Source: Synergistales bacterium
GTDB taxonomy: Bacteria > Synergistota > Synergistia > Synergistales > Aminithiophilaceae
NCBI GenBank assembly: GCA_018433595.1
Contig: JAHDQY010000032.1
Location: 1-64,000, forward strand
Length of the DNA stretch: 64,000 bases
Direction: 5' to 3'
The position numbers and the translations under genes are program-made. How positions within the stretch are numbered: position 1 is the first letter of the stretch; the number at the start of each line of letters is the position of its first letter. The notes under the pieces are model-generated. The model was not told the origin of the DNA and searched no databases. It saw only the letters and a program-made list of their open reading frames with translations. Of the stretch, positions 17,482-26,164 are shown in pieces.

Positions 17482-18828
17482 GTGCCCCTTGATCCACGGA
17501 CGGAGGCGATGGGATCCGATCCCATCGGAAGCCTCCTTGTGCGCTTCTCCACGCCGGCCATTGTCGGCCTTCTGGCCAACGCCCTCTACAACATCGTCGA
17601 CCGCATGTTCATCGGCCGCATCGTCGGCTCCCAGGGGCTGGCGGCCGTGACGGTCTCTTTCCCCTTCTTCGGCCTGGCCATCACTTTGGGGATCTTCGTC
17701 GCCGTCGGCGCCTCGTCGCTGGTCTCGCGGAGCCTCGGCCGCGGCGACAAGGGCCGGGCCGAGCAGGTGCTGGCCAACGCCTTCCTTCTTGCCGTCGTCG
17801 CCGGCCTCGCCCTCGCCCTCGTCGGCTTTCTGCAGGGCGACATCCTCCTGCGCCTCTTCGGGGCCAGCGATCAGATCCTTCCCGAGGCCCGTCGCTACCT
17901 CAACGTGGTCCTCCTGGGGGTTCCCTTCCTCCTGATGACCTTCGTTTTCAACGGCCTCATGCGTGCCGAGGGCTCTCCCCGCTGGGCCATGGGGACGATG
18001 CTGATCGCCACGATGACGAACATCGTCCTCGACTGGCTCTTCATCGCCCGATGGGGCTGGGGCGTCGTCGGAGCCGCCTGGGGGACGACGATCGCCCAGG
18101 TCGTGGCCCTTCTCTGGGTGAGCTTCTACTACGGCGGCCGAAGCGCTCTCAAGATCCGTCCCGCCCTGCTTCCGCTCCGGAAGGAGATCGTCGTCCCCAT
18201 TCTGGCCGTCGGCTTCTCGCCGGGGCTGATGGAGCTCTCCTTCGTCGCCCTCCTGGTCCTTCTCAACCACACCTTCGGCTCCCTCGGCGGGGATGTGGCC
18301 ATCTCGGCGGCGGGCATCTTCTTCAGTCTCGACAGCCTTTTCTATCTTCCCGCCCTGGGCATCGGAGAGGGCGTCCAGCCCCTTATCGGCTTCAACTACG
18401 GTGCCGGCAGGACGGACCGCGTCCGGCAGGCCGTCCGGCTCGCCATCGGGGCGGCTGCGGTTGTCTTCGCCCTCTCCTGGGGTGTCGCCGAGCTTTTTCC
18501 CCACTTCCTGGTGGGGCTTTTCTCCAAAGGCGACGCCGAGCTGACGGCCATCGCCGTTCGGGGGCTGCGGCTGGGCTACATGCTCCTGCCCCTGGCCTCG
18601 CTTTACGTCGTGACGAGCTACACCTTTCAGGCCCTGGGCCGGGCCAGGGCGGCCTTCGTCCTTCAGGTGCTCCGTCAGATCGTCTTCTGTTTCCCCCTGC
18701 TGCTCCTCATGCCCCGCTTCCTGGGCATGGACGGGGTCTGGCTCGCCTTTCCCCTCATGGACCTCAGCGGTTTTACCCTGGCCTTCCTGATGCTTCGGCG
18801 CGAGATGAGGCGATGGCGGAAGGGCTGA
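17482..18828 (+). CDS. MATE-family efflux transporter
   Basis: The 448-residue protein has 12 hydrophobic segments in two halves. The N-terminal half carries the MATE pattern FSTPAIVGLLANALYNIVDR, then FIGRIVGSQGLAAVTVSFP, and the second half repeats it with LGIGEGVQPLIGFNYGAGR. It most resembles the MepA-like branch, which exports cationic drugs and metabolites with Na+ or H+. GTG at 17482 lies 11 bp after the pepT stop with TAGGAGG overlapping that stop, so the two are probably co-transcribed. Substrate not deducible. Confidence 0.9.
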   Translation: MPLDPRTEAMGSDPIGSLLVRFSTPAIVGLLANALYNIVDRMFIGRIVGSQGLAAVTVSFPFFGLAITLGIFVAVGASSLVSRSLGRGDKGRAEQVLANAFLLAVVAGLALALVGFLQGDILLRLFGASDQILPEARRYLNVVLLGVPFLLMTFVFNGLMRAEGSPRWAMGTMLIATMTNIVLDWLFIARWGWGVVGAAWGTTIAQVVALLWVSFYYGGRSALKIRPALLPLRKEIVVPILAVGFSPGLMELSFVALLVLLNHTFGSLGGDVAISAAGIFFSLDSLFYLPALGIGEGVQPLIGFNYGAGRTDRVRQAVRLAIGAAAVVFALSWGVAELFPHFLVGLFSKGDAELTAIAVRGLRLGYMLLPLASLYVVTSYTFQALGRARAAFVLQVLRQIVFCFPLLLLMPRFLGMDGVWLAFPLMDLSGFTLAFLMLRREMRRWRKG

Positions 18829-18843
18829 ACGCTCCGGTCGTCG

Positions 18844-19383
18844 TCACCACCCGTTATGGTGCAGCCGCGCCCCGTCAAGCCCCTCGTGAGGGGGCGGCAC
18901 CTCCCGGCCGTAGCCGACGAGGGCCAGGGAAAGACAGCGGACCCCTTCGGGCAGCCTCAGCAGCGGCGTCATCTCCCCTTCCCGGGGGTGGCGGTCGGCG
19001 ACTTTGACCCAGACGCCTTCGAGGCCCAGAGCCCGGGCGGCGATGAGAATGTTCTCCATGGCGGCGGCGCCGTCTTCCATCCAGGTGCCGTCATGAAGGT
19101 TGTAGGCGGTCCGGTAGGCTTTCACGTCCACGCAGACGGCAAGGGCCAGAGGGGCCTCCCGGAACATCTTCGCCTGGCCGTAGGCCTTGCCGAGGTCGTC
19201 CAGGAGGGATCGGTCGTCGATGACGATGAAGTGGCAGGGCCTCCGGTCTTTGGAGCTCGGCGCGGCGAAGGCGCAGGCCAGAAGGGTCTCCACCTTGTCG
19301 GGCTCCACAGGATGGGGGTGAAAGGATCGGACGCTTCGTCTCCCCAGAATCAGGCCGATCGTTTCGTTCAGGGATCCGGTCAT
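18844..19383 (-). CDS. Nitroreductase-family flavoprotein
   Basis: The 179-residue FMN-dependent oxidoreductase begins with the conserved LILGRRSVRSFHPHPVE (phosphate-binding RRS-x-R-x-F). FAAPSSKDRRPCHFIV, DGAAAMENILIAARALGLEG and the C-terminal VGYGREVPPP are family blocks. It ends 15 bp from the convergent MATE gene. The physiological substrate is unknown; such single-domain proteins reduce quinones, nitro compounds or flavins with NAD(P)H. Confidence 0.9.
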   Translation of the reverse strand: MTGSLNETIGLILGRRSVRSFHPHPVEPDKVETLLACAFAAPSSKDRRPCHFIVIDDRSLLDDLGKAYGQAKMFREAPLALAVCVDVKAYRTAYNLHDGTWMEDGAAAMENILIAARALGLEGVWVKVADRHPREGEMTPLLRLPEGVRCLSLALVGYGREVPPPHEGLDGARLHHNGW

Positions 19384-19435
19384 GATCTCTCCTCCTCCTC
19401 TTCATCCCAAAGAGAAGCGTTGCCTTCAGTGGATG

Positions 19436-19651
19436 CTATCGACGAAAAAAGGGAAGGGACAGGCGACGTTCCACCATCATCCGCACCAGGAGCGTGTCGC
19501 TCCAGGTCTTCCCCGGGTGGCAGAATTTGTCGATGACGACGACGAAGACCAGGGCAGCGACGATGACGGCGAGGACGGTCAGCACCTGACGGAGATAGGG
19601 CGGCCGGGAATAGATCCGCCGCCGAGGCGGGTAGCGGTACGGTCCATACAT
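19436..19651 (-). CDS. Small single-pass membrane protein, unknown
   Basis: The 71-residue protein has a Tyr/Arg/Pro-rich N-terminus (MYGPYRYPPRRRIYSRPPY), one transmembrane helix (VLTVLAVIVAALVFVVVI) and a basic C-terminal end. ATG at 19651 is preceded on this strand by GGGGGGAG four bases away, so I prefer it over the longer frame from 19759. A consensus -10 (TATAAT at 19681-19676) lies about 25 bp upstream of the start, without a good -35. The gene is 52 bp upstream of the nitroreductase on the same strand and may be co-transcribed. No function can be assigned. Confidence 0.65.
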   Translation of the reverse strand: MYGPYRYPPRRRIYSRPPYLRQVLTVLAVIVAALVFVVVIDKFCHPGKTWSDTLLVRMMVERRLSLPFFRR

Positions 19652-19786
19652 CTCACTCCCCCCTTCTTTTTTTAAATTATAATTGAATTTGTCGTTCCAG
19701 GCGAGATCTTCTTTGACATGGCTTTTGATTGATGGCCCGGATCGCCTGAGGTCCTGCACCTTATGCCGTCGATTTCATACCTGGTC

Positions 19787-19815
19787 TTAAGAGGAGGCTC
19801 TGCTTGCCCTATAAT
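19787..19815 (+). promoter_or_regulatory. Sigma-70-type promoter for the KAS III-like gene
   Basis: TTAAGA (19787-19792), a 17-bp spacer and a perfect TATAAT (19810-19815) lie 74 bp upstream of the start at 19889. The -35 matches 4 of 6 positions of TTGACA. Confidence 0.55.
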
Positions 19816-19888
19816 CGATGGGGTGATAGGATCGGCATTTCTTCGAGAGGTGGGAGTCTCAAACGAGAGAGACCAAGGAGGAATCCCT

Positions 19889-20902
19889 ATGAGTGAAACG
19901 AAGGCAGCCCTTGCCCGTATCGCCTGCCACCTGCCGCAGAAGCGCCTGACGAACGGCGATCTTGTCTGGGAGTTCGGCAGCTGGACCGCCGAAAAGATCC
20001 GGGCCAAGACCGGCATCGACGAGCGCCGCGTCGCTGCGACGGAACCCGTTTCGGAGCTCGCCTCCCTGGCGGCGGAAAGGCTCTTCAGCGAGGGTGGAGT
20101 CGATCGCAGCGAGGTCGACATGCTCCTGCTCTGCACCGAGACGCCCGACTACATCATGCCCGCCACGGCCTGCATCGCCCATGAACGGCTGGGTCTTCGC
20201 AGGGACTGCGGCGCCTTCGACTACAACCTCGGTTGTTCGGGCTACATCTACGGCCTGCACATGGCCTCGGCCATGGTCCGGTCCTCTCTTGCCCGGAAGG
20301 TCCTGCTTCTCACGGGCGACGTCATGACCCGCTATATCCACCGCAACGACAAAAGCACCCGCACCATCTTCGGAGACGGCTTCACGGCTTCTCTTATCGA
20401 CGGAGCGGGTACGGGTGAAATCGGCGGTTTCGTCCTGGGTACCGACGGGGGCGGCGCCCAGGAGCTCATCATCCCCGCCGGAGGGACCGTTCTCCCCTGC
20501 TCCGAGGAGACCCGCGTGCTTCGTACCAATCGCTACGGCAACAGCCGGACTCAGGAGAACCTTTACATGAACGGTCCCGAAGTCCTCAAGTTCGCCCTTC
20601 GGGAGGTTCCTCCGGCCGTTCATCGCTGCCTCGAGATCAACGGCCTGGCCTTTGGCGACGTCGACTTCTTCGTCTTCCATCAGGCCACGGCGATGATGCT
20701 CGACAAGCTTCGTCGCGAGATGGCCATCCCCGAGGAAAAGTTCGTCCTCGACATGGCCGACAAGGGGAACACGATCAGCTCCACCATCCCCTTCGCCCTC
20801 CATCGGCTGATGAAGGAGGGCCGTCTCGGGAAGGGGGCGACGGCGCTTCTCTGCGGTTTCGGCGTCGGCTACTCCTGGGGGGCCACGGTGCTTCGCTTCT
20901 AG
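19889..20902 (+). CDS. 3-oxoacyl-ACP synthase III-like condensing enzyme (KAS III, FabH family)
   Basis: This 337-residue thiolase-fold enzyme has the KAS III triad: Cys116 in NLGCSGY, His264 in FVFHQAT and Asn294 in DKGNTISSTIP. The C-terminal LLCGFGVGYSWGA is also typical. FabH starts fatty-acid synthesis by condensing acetyl-CoA with malonyl-ACP. Here no other fab genes adjoin, and the enzyme may be a dedicated paralogue (for example with an unusual starter). ATG at 19889 follows AAGGAGGAATCCCT. It converges on the alcohol dehydrogenase with only 2 bp between stops, and no hairpin separates them. Confidence 0.85.
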   Translation: MSETKAALARIACHLPQKRLTNGDLVWEFGSWTAEKIRAKTGIDERRVAATEPVSELASLAAERLFSEGGVDRSEVDMLLLCTETPDYIMPATACIAHERLGLRRDCGAFDYNLGCSGYIYGLHMASAMVRSSLARKVLLLTGDVMTRYIHRNDKSTRTIFGDGFTASLIDGAGTGEIGGFVLGTDGGGAQELIIPAGGTVLPCSEETRVLRTNRYGNSRTQENLYMNGPEVLKFALREVPPAVHRCLEINGLAFGDVDFFVFHQATAMMLDKLRREMAIPEEKFVLDMADKGNTISSTIPFALHRLMKEGRLGKGATALLCGFGVGYSWGATVLRF

Positions 20903-20904
20903 CG

Positions 20905-22053
20905 CTACCAGGCCCGACGGTAGATCTCGAGGGCGTCCTCTTCGGTGACGGTCCGGGGGTTGTTCCCCAAAAGGCGTTCCTCCTTCAGGCAGGCCTTGGC
21001 CATCCCGGACAGGGCTTCGCGGTCGATTCCCAGATCCCGGAGGCGGATGTCGCATCCGACGGCGGAGGAGAGGCGTCTGAGGGCGGAGAGGATCCCTTCG
21101 GCGGCCTCGTCGTCTGCGAGGCCGCCCAGGCCCAGGGCTTCGGCGAGGCGTCCCGTCCTGTCTCCGCACGCGGGCAGGTTGAACTCCAGGACGGATGTCA
21201 TCAGCACCGTGTTGGCGAGCCCGTGGGGGACGTGGAAGGTGCCTCCGGGCGGATAGGCCAGGGCGTGGATGGCCGCCGTTCCGGCCATGGAGAAGGCGAG
21301 CCCCGCCTGAAGGCTTCCCAGGCTCAGGTGGGTGCGGGCCTCGACATCGTCTCCCCTTCTGACGGCCCGCTCCAGCCAGGGGACGATCTCCCTGATCGAG
21401 GCCAGCGAGAGGACCTCGCTCATGGCGTTCGAGCGACGGGAGAGAAAGGATTCGAGGCCGTGAATCAGGGCGTCCATCCCCGTATGAGCCGTCGTCGCCG
21501 CCGGAAGCCCCACGGTGAGAAGGGGGTCGACGACGGCGGCATCGGGCGTCAGGAAGGGGCTCGAAAGGCCCAGCTTCACCCCCTCTTCGGGGAAGGCGAA
21601 GACCGCCACGGGAGAGACCTCGGAGCCGCTCCCGGCCGTCGTGGGGATCATGACCGTGGCCATCCCTTTTGAGGGGACGAGCCCCCGGCCCACCATGGAT
21701 CGCAGGGGACGGTCGGCGGCGCAGATCGAGAGCCCCTTGGTGAAGTCCATCGTGCTTCCGCCGCCGAGGCCGATGAGCAGGTCGAAGCCCTCTCCGGCGA
21801 TCCGCCGCCCCGCCTCCTCGACGAGGTGCGCCGGCGGTTCCGGTTCGGCGCCGTCGAAAAGCCCGGCTTCCAGGCCGGCCTCGTTCAGAAGGGCCAGAAG
21901 GCTTCCGGCCACGGCGCTTTTGCCCACTCGGGGGCCCGTAACGACCAGGGGACGGGAGGAGCCGAGGCGCCGCACCTCCTCGGGCAGCGTTTCGGCCTTG
22001 CCGCAGCCGAAGACAATCCGGTTCGGGCAGAGCATTTCGAAAGAATACGTCAC
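20905..22053 (-). CDS. Iron-containing (group III) alcohol dehydrogenase
   Basis: The 382-residue enzyme begins MTYSFEMLCPNRIVFGCGKAE. NAD-binding GGGSTMDFTKG, IPTTAGSGSEVSP and the metal-ligand region HTGMDALIHGLES through HALAYPPGGTFHVPHG (three His plus an upstream Asp) identify the family. It interconverts an aldehyde and an alcohol with NAD(P)H. GTG at 22053 is preceded by GAAAGGAG on this strand. It could dispose of excess reductant from the fermentations encoded nearby; substrate not known. Confidence 0.9.
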   Translation of the reverse strand: MTYSFEMLCPNRIVFGCGKAETLPEEVRRLGSSRPLVVTGPRVGKSAVAGSLLALLNEAGLEAGLFDGAEPEPPAHLVEEAGRRIAGEGFDLLIGLGGGSTMDFTKGLSICAADRPLRSMVGRGLVPSKGMATVMIPTTAGSGSEVSPVAVFAFPEEGVKLGLSSPFLTPDAAVVDPLLTVGLPAATTAHTGMDALIHGLESFLSRRSNAMSEVLSLASIREIVPWLERAVRRGDDVEARTHLSLGSLQAGLAFSMAGTAAIHALAYPPGGTFHVPHGLANTVLMTSVLEFNLPACGDRTGRLAEALGLGGLADDEAAEGILSALRRLSSAVGCDIRLRDLGIDREALSGMAKACLKEERLLGNNPRTVTEEDALEIYRRAW

Positions 22054-22158
22054 GATCGTCTCCTTTCTCGGCCTTCAGGCCGTCTGAATCATCATAGTCC
22101 GCCCGAGATCGGGCTTCAACGGCAGCAGAACCGTCCATTTTCGAAGGGAGGACCCGCC

Positions 22159-23076
22159 TTGGCACGCCGTTTTTCCCTCGTCGCTCTTTTTCTTCTCCTT
22201 TGTGCCTCCCCCTGTCCGGCAGCGGGGAAGAGGGCCCTCTTCATCGCGCCCCAGGCCGTCTTTCAGGGTGAGCCCTTTCTCGTCGAACTTCGGCTTCCCT
22301 TCGACCCCGAGAGCGCGGTCCTGATCTGGCTGGGCCGGAGCCAGCCGCTTGAGGCCCGGCCTCTCGACGGGGGCTTCTGGGTTCTCAGGGGCCTTGTCGG
22401 CACCCAGGCCTCCCAGAAGCCCGGCAGGGAGCTTCTGGCCCTTCGCGTCGAGGCCGGAGGGCGATCCCGGACCTTCCCCTGGCAGATCGAGATCAAGGGA
22501 CGCGCCTTCCCCGAAAGCCGTCTCACCGTCCCGGAAAAGATGGTCGTCCCCCCCGAGGAGGTGCGGGCCCGGATCGAAAGAGAGTCCCGCCGCGTCCGGG
22601 AGGCGCTGGATCGCTCCATGGCGGAGAACCTCTGGACCCTGCCGCTGGCGCGCCCCGTCAAGGGGATCGTCACCTGCCCCTACGGCTGGCGCCGCGTCTA
22701 CAACGGCAAGCCCCGGAACCCCCACAGCGGCGTCGATCTCCGTGCCGCCGTGGGAGCCCCGGTCCACGCCGTGGCGCCGGGCCGGGTCCTGCTGGCCGAA
22801 GAGCACTATTTCGCCGGAAACGTCGTCTACGTCGACCACGGCGGCGGCGTCGCCAGCGCCTACGCCCACCTCTCCCGCATCGACGTCGGGCCGGGCCAGG
22901 CCGTCGAACGGGGCCAGACCCTGGGCCTTGCCGGAGCCACCGGGCGCGTCACTGGCCCTCACCTCCACCTGGGGCTTTTTCTTCAGGGACGTCATGCCGA
23001 TGCCATGCCCCTTTTCGAATCCGACGAAAAAGCCCTTCTCGACGGCCGGGAAGGGCTGGAGGTCGCGATCGATTGA
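22159..23076 (+). CDS. Secreted M23-family metallopeptidase (LytM-type)
   Basis: The 305-residue protein has an N-terminal signal (ARRFSLVALFLLLCASPCPAA) and an alpha/beta linker domain. The C-terminal LytM domain (about 165-290) has zinc ligands in NPHSGVDLRA (H-x3-D) and GPHLHLG (H-x-H), with VDHGGGVASAYAHLS between. It is expected to cut peptidoglycan cross-bridges outside the membrane. The start is TTG 22159 after GGGAGGACC, divergent from the alcohol dehydrogenase with 105 bp between. All zinc ligands are intact, so it is probably active. Confidence 0.9.
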   Translation: MARRFSLVALFLLLCASPCPAAGKRALFIAPQAVFQGEPFLVELRLPFDPESAVLIWLGRSQPLEARPLDGGFWVLRGLVGTQASQKPGRELLALRVEAGGRSRTFPWQIEIKGRAFPESRLTVPEKMVVPPEEVRARIERESRRVREALDRSMAENLWTLPLARPVKGIVTCPYGWRRVYNGKPRNPHSGVDLRAAVGAPVHAVAPGRVLLAEEHYFAGNVVYVDHGGGVASAYAHLSRIDVGPGQAVERGQTLGLAGATGRVTGPHLHLGLFLQGRHADAMPLFESDEKALLDGREGLEVAID

Positions 23077-23101
23077 GGGACGGAGGGCCTGAAGGCTTCC
23101 T

Positions 23102-23536
23102 TCAGCCGCGCACCAGCCAGGCTCCGAGGAAGAGCAGGGCCACTCCGGCCAGCCGCGGCAGCGTGATGGCCTGGGCTCCGAAGCCGAAGAGGTTCGTGGC
23201 GTCCAGGAGGAGCCCCGTCGTCAGCTGGCCGGCGATGACGGCCGACAGGGCCGCCGCCGTCCCCAGGCGGGGGATTCCGAGAATGAGGAGTGTCACGTAG
23301 ACCGCCGCCAGGAGGCCGCCGGTCCACTCCCACCAGGCGGCTGTCATCAGCCCCCGCAGATCGCCGCGTCCCTGAAGGGCGACGAAACCCAGAAGGCAGA
23401 GGGCGCCGACGAGGAAGGAGACGAAAGAACTCTCCAGCAGACCGACCCGCTGAGCCAGTCTCCCGTTGATCGAAGGCTGGATGGCCGTCATGGCGCCGGC
23501 CAGAACCATCAGCAGAACCAGATGCGCTTTGGACAT
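23102..23536 (-). CDS. YdcZ-like (DUF606) DMT-superfamily membrane protein
   Basis: The 144-residue protein has five hydrophobic helices. The first, LVLLMVLAGAMTAIQPSINGRLAQRVG, and the ending LPRLAGVALLFLGAWLVRG are characteristic of the YdcZ/DUF606 (PF04657) family. This family has half the length of a 10-helix DMT transporter and probably works as a dimer. Function unknown. It converges on the M23 peptidase gene. Confidence 0.85.
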   Translation of the reverse strand: MSKAHLVLLMVLAGAMTAIQPSINGRLAQRVGLLESSFVSFLVGALCLLGFVALQGRGDLRGLMTAAWWEWTGGLLAAVYVTLLILGIPRLGTAAALSAVIAGQLTTGLLLDATNLFGFGAQAITLPRLAGVALLFLGAWLVRG

Positions 23537-23609
23537 GACGAAGACCGCCTTTCCGGGCCGAGCGAGCCCTTATCCTTTTGGGAGGATCATAACACGGGAA
23601 GGTGGCGGA

Positions 23610-23639
23610 ACGGGGCGAGGCTCATGAGCCTCGCCCCGT
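23610..23639 (-). terminator. 30-nt perfect palindrome between glcD and the YdcZ-like gene
   Basis: ACGGGGCGAGGCT and its complement are centred on CATG (13-bp stem). It lies downstream of the dehydrogenase gene in its transcription direction and upstream of the YdcZ-like gene, so it probably ends the lactate operon. Being symmetrical, it could work in either direction. Confidence 0.6.
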
Positions 23640-23654
23640 CGAAAGGAAGATCGT

Positions 23655-23692
23655 CGCCCGGCCCTCCGCGACGGAGCTGCGAGGGCCGGGCG
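23655..23692 (-). terminator. Hairpin 33 bp after the glcD stop
   Basis: A 12-bp stem (CGCCCGGCCCTC at 23655-23666 with its complement at 23681-23692) and a 14-nt loop. It is the first of two tandem hairpins after the operon in the minus direction. No U-tract. Confidence 0.5.
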
Positions 23693-23724
23693 CTTCGGAG
23701 GCGGTTCTTTCCTGAGAGGGCGCC

Positions 23725-25149
23725 TCACTCCCAGGGGACGATCTTGCCGGGGTTGAGGATGTTGTTGGGGTCGAAGGCCAGCTTGACGCGGCGGATGAGA
23801 TCAATCTGGGCCCCGTCGAGAAAGAGGCCGATGGAGTCCCTCCGCTTGAGCCCCACGCCGTGTTCTCCCGTCAGCGTTCCTCCCAGCGATTTGACGATCC
23901 CGTAAAGCTCGTCCTGGACGAGATGAAGGAGCGACTCCCTTTCGGGGAGATCCCGATCGGGGGTGACGGTGACGTGCATGTTGCCGTCGCCGATATGGCC
24001 GAAGGCGACGTAGGAAGTCTCCAGGCGCGAGGCGACCTCGTCGAGGCGTCTCATCAGCTCCGGGACGGCCGCCGTGGGGACGACGACGTCTTCGTTCACG
24101 TTCTTGCCGGGGTGGAAGGCCCAGACCGACTCGGTGATGCTCTTGCGGGCCTTCCAGAGCCTGTCGCGGCTGTTGCGGTTGTCGGCGACGAAGACCTCCA
24201 GCGCGCCGTGGGCCAGGCAGAGGTCGCCGATGCGCTCGTACTCGTCGGCCAGGCTCTCCGTGTCGTTCCCTTCGAGCTGGATGATCAGGTGGGCTCCGGC
24301 GTCGCTGTAGGGGAGCCTCGTGTTGAGGAAGCGCTCCGTCAGATTGATGGAGCGGCGGTCCATGAACTCCACCGAGGCGGGGAGGACCTTCCCCTCGGTG
24401 ACGATGCGGGGGACGAAGGCCACGGCCGTCGCCACGTCGGGAAAGGGGACGAGAAGGTCGACGATCTCGGCGGGGAGGGGGAGGAGCTTGAGGACGATCC
24501 TGGTGATCAAGGCCAGCGTCCCCTCCGATCCGACGAGGAGGTGGACGAAATCGTAGCCCGTCACGTCCTTGCGCCTCTTGCCGCCGAACCAGGTCACGCT
24601 CCCGTCGGCGAGGACGGCCTCCAGGGCCAGAACGTGGCTTCCCGTGGGTCCGTACTTGACGACCTTGTTTCCCCCGGCGTTCTCGGCCACGTTGCCTCCG
24701 ATGTAGGAGGCGTCTCCGCTGCAGGGGTCGCCGGCGTAGAGCAGGCCCGCCTCGGCTGCGGCCCGGTTGATGTCGGCCGTGATCACGCCCGGTTCCACCG
24801 TGATAGTCAGGTTCTCCCTGTCCAGTTCGACGATGCGGTTCATCTTCTCGAAGGAGACGACGATTCCCCGGCAGGCCGGAACGGCACCGCCCGAGAGCCC
24901 CGTCCCGGCCCCTCGGGCCGTGAGGGGGATCTTTTTTTCGTTGGCGTAGCGGGCCAGGGCCGCCACGTGGTCGGTCCCTTCGGGAAAGACGACCACTTCG
25001 GCGAGGCATCCGTCCTGCCAGAAGGGCCCCTGGACCTCGTCCCTCGAATAGGAGAGGAGCTTGTCGGGGTCGCAGGAGACGTTGCGCCCGCCCAGAAGTG
25101 CGGCCAGATCGGAGATGACGTCAGCCGTCACGGGGTGGTACTCAGTCAT
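23725..25149 (-). CDS. FAD-binding D-lactate/glycolate dehydrogenase (GlcD type), LctD-like subunit
   Basis: The 474-residue protein has an N-terminal FAD-binding (VAO/PCMH) domain: PLTARGAGTGLSGGAVPA and GDPCSGDASYIGGNVAENAGG are signature blocks. The FAD-oxidase C-terminal domain has FGHIGDGNMHV and GEHGVGLKR. Alone this would be a lactate/glycolate oxidase, but the gene overlaps etfA by 8 bp and follows etfB-etfA, the gene order of lctB-lctC-lctD. In Acetobacterium that complex couples endergonic lactate oxidation by NAD+ to reduced-ferredoxin oxidation. A lactate-confurcating role is therefore inferred; glycolate or another 2-hydroxyacid remains possible. Confidence 0.88.
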   Translation of the reverse strand: MTEYHPVTADVISDLAALLGGRNVSCDPDKLLSYSRDEVQGPFWQDGCLAEVVVFPEGTDHVAALARYANEKKIPLTARGAGTGLSGGAVPACRGIVVSFEKMNRIVELDRENLTITVEPGVITADINRAAAEAGLLYAGDPCSGDASYIGGNVAENAGGNKVVKYGPTGSHVLALEAVLADGSVTWFGGKRRKDVTGYDFVHLLVGSEGTLALITRIVLKLLPLPAEIVDLLVPFPDVATAVAFVPRIVTEGKVLPASVEFMDRRSINLTERFLNTRLPYSDAGAHLIIQLEGNDTESLADEYERIGDLCLAHGALEVFVADNRNSRDRLWKARKSITESVWAFHPGKNVNEDVVVPTAAVPELMRRLDEVASRLETSYVAFGHIGDGNMHVTVTPDRDLPERESLLHLVQDELYGIVKSLGGTLTGEHGVGLKRRDSIGLFLDGAQIDLIRRVKLAFDPNNILNPGKIVPWE

Positions 25150-26164
25150 GACGTTCCTCCCTCTCCCGGCGCAGTGCCTCGATCAGCCGGGGCAGGATCT
25201 CGTAGAGGTCGCCGCAGAGGGCGATGTCGGCGACGCGGAAAATGGGAGCCTCGGGGTCCTTGTTGACGGCGATGACCGTCTCGGCCGTCTGCATCCCCGC
25301 CAGATGCTGAACGGCGCCGGAGATGCCGGCGGCGAGATAGATCCTGGGGGCGACGACCTTCCCCGAAAGGCCCACCTGATGGGGATAGGAGATCCACTTG
25401 GCCTCCACGGTGGGACGGCTGGCCCCGACGGCGCCTTCCAGCAGGTCCGCCAGCTCCCGGAGGAGCTTGAAGCCTTCGGGGCGCTTCAGCCCCTTGCCGC
25501 CGGAGACGACGACGTCGAGATCCTGGATGTCGACCTCCTCGTCGTCGACGGTCTCCTCTTCGAGGCAGACGACGCCGCTTTCGAAAAGGGCCTCCTCCAG
25601 CTCGGGGCGTTCGACGGACCCCGTGCGCTCTCCGAGGGAAGAGGCGGGGAAGGTCTTGGGCCTGACCGTGGCCATCTGGGGCAGATGGTCGGGCGTCCTG
25701 ATGGTGGCGATGACGTTGCCGCCGATGGCGGGTCGTGTCTGGAGGAGCAGTCCCGTCTCGTCGTCGATCTCCAGTCCCGTGCAGTCCGCCGTCAGTCCCG
25801 TGTGGGTGAGGGCCGCCACGGCCGGCAGAAGAGTCCGTCCCGATGTCGTCGCCGGGGCCAGGACGATCTCGGGATCTCCCTCCTCGACGAGTCGGGCGAC
25901 GATGCGGCTGTGCACCTCGGCGTTCAGCGAGGCCAGACGCTCGTCCTCGACGAGGAGGACCCGGTCGGCGCCGTAGCGGAAGAGATCGCCGACGCCCTCC
26001 GGCGACGGCCCGCGGAGGACGACGACGGTCACGTCCTTGCCCCGCCGGTCGGCCAGCTCCCTCGCCTTGGAGGTCAGCTCCAGCGTGCAGGAGTGGAGGC
26101 GCCCTCTGCGCACCTCGGCGACGACGAAGACGCCGCCGAGTCCCTTCGCTTCGCCGCGCCTCAT
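25142..26164 (-). CDS. etfA: Electron transfer flavoprotein alpha subunit (LctC-like)
   Basis: The 340-residue protein has an N-terminal adenine-nucleotide-hydrolase-like domain (VFVVAEVRRGRLHSCTLELTSKARELA) and the FAD-binding C-terminal domain VVSGGKGLKRPEGFKLL, HQVGLSGKVVAPRIYLAAGISGA-type block and VAVNKDPEAPIF. It lacks the N-terminal ferredoxin domain found in some bifurcating EtfA proteins. ATG at 26164 overlaps the etfB stop as ATGA. A longer frame reaching 26974 is only etfB read out of frame and was rejected. Confidence 0.92.
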   Translation of the reverse strand: MRRGEAKGLGGVFVVAEVRRGRLHSCTLELTSKARELADRRGKDVTVVVLRGPSPEGVGDLFRYGADRVLLVEDERLASLNAEVHSRIVARLVEEGDPEIVLAPATTSGRTLLPAVAALTHTGLTADCTGLEIDDETGLLLQTRPAIGGNVIATIRTPDHLPQMATVRPKTFPASSLGERTGSVERPELEEALFESGVVCLEEETVDDEEVDIQDLDVVVSGGKGLKRPEGFKLLRELADLLEGAVGASRPTVEAKWISYPHQVGLSGKVVAPRIYLAAGISGAVQHLAGMQTAETVIAVNKDPEAPIFRVADIALCGDLYEILPRLIEALRREREERHD

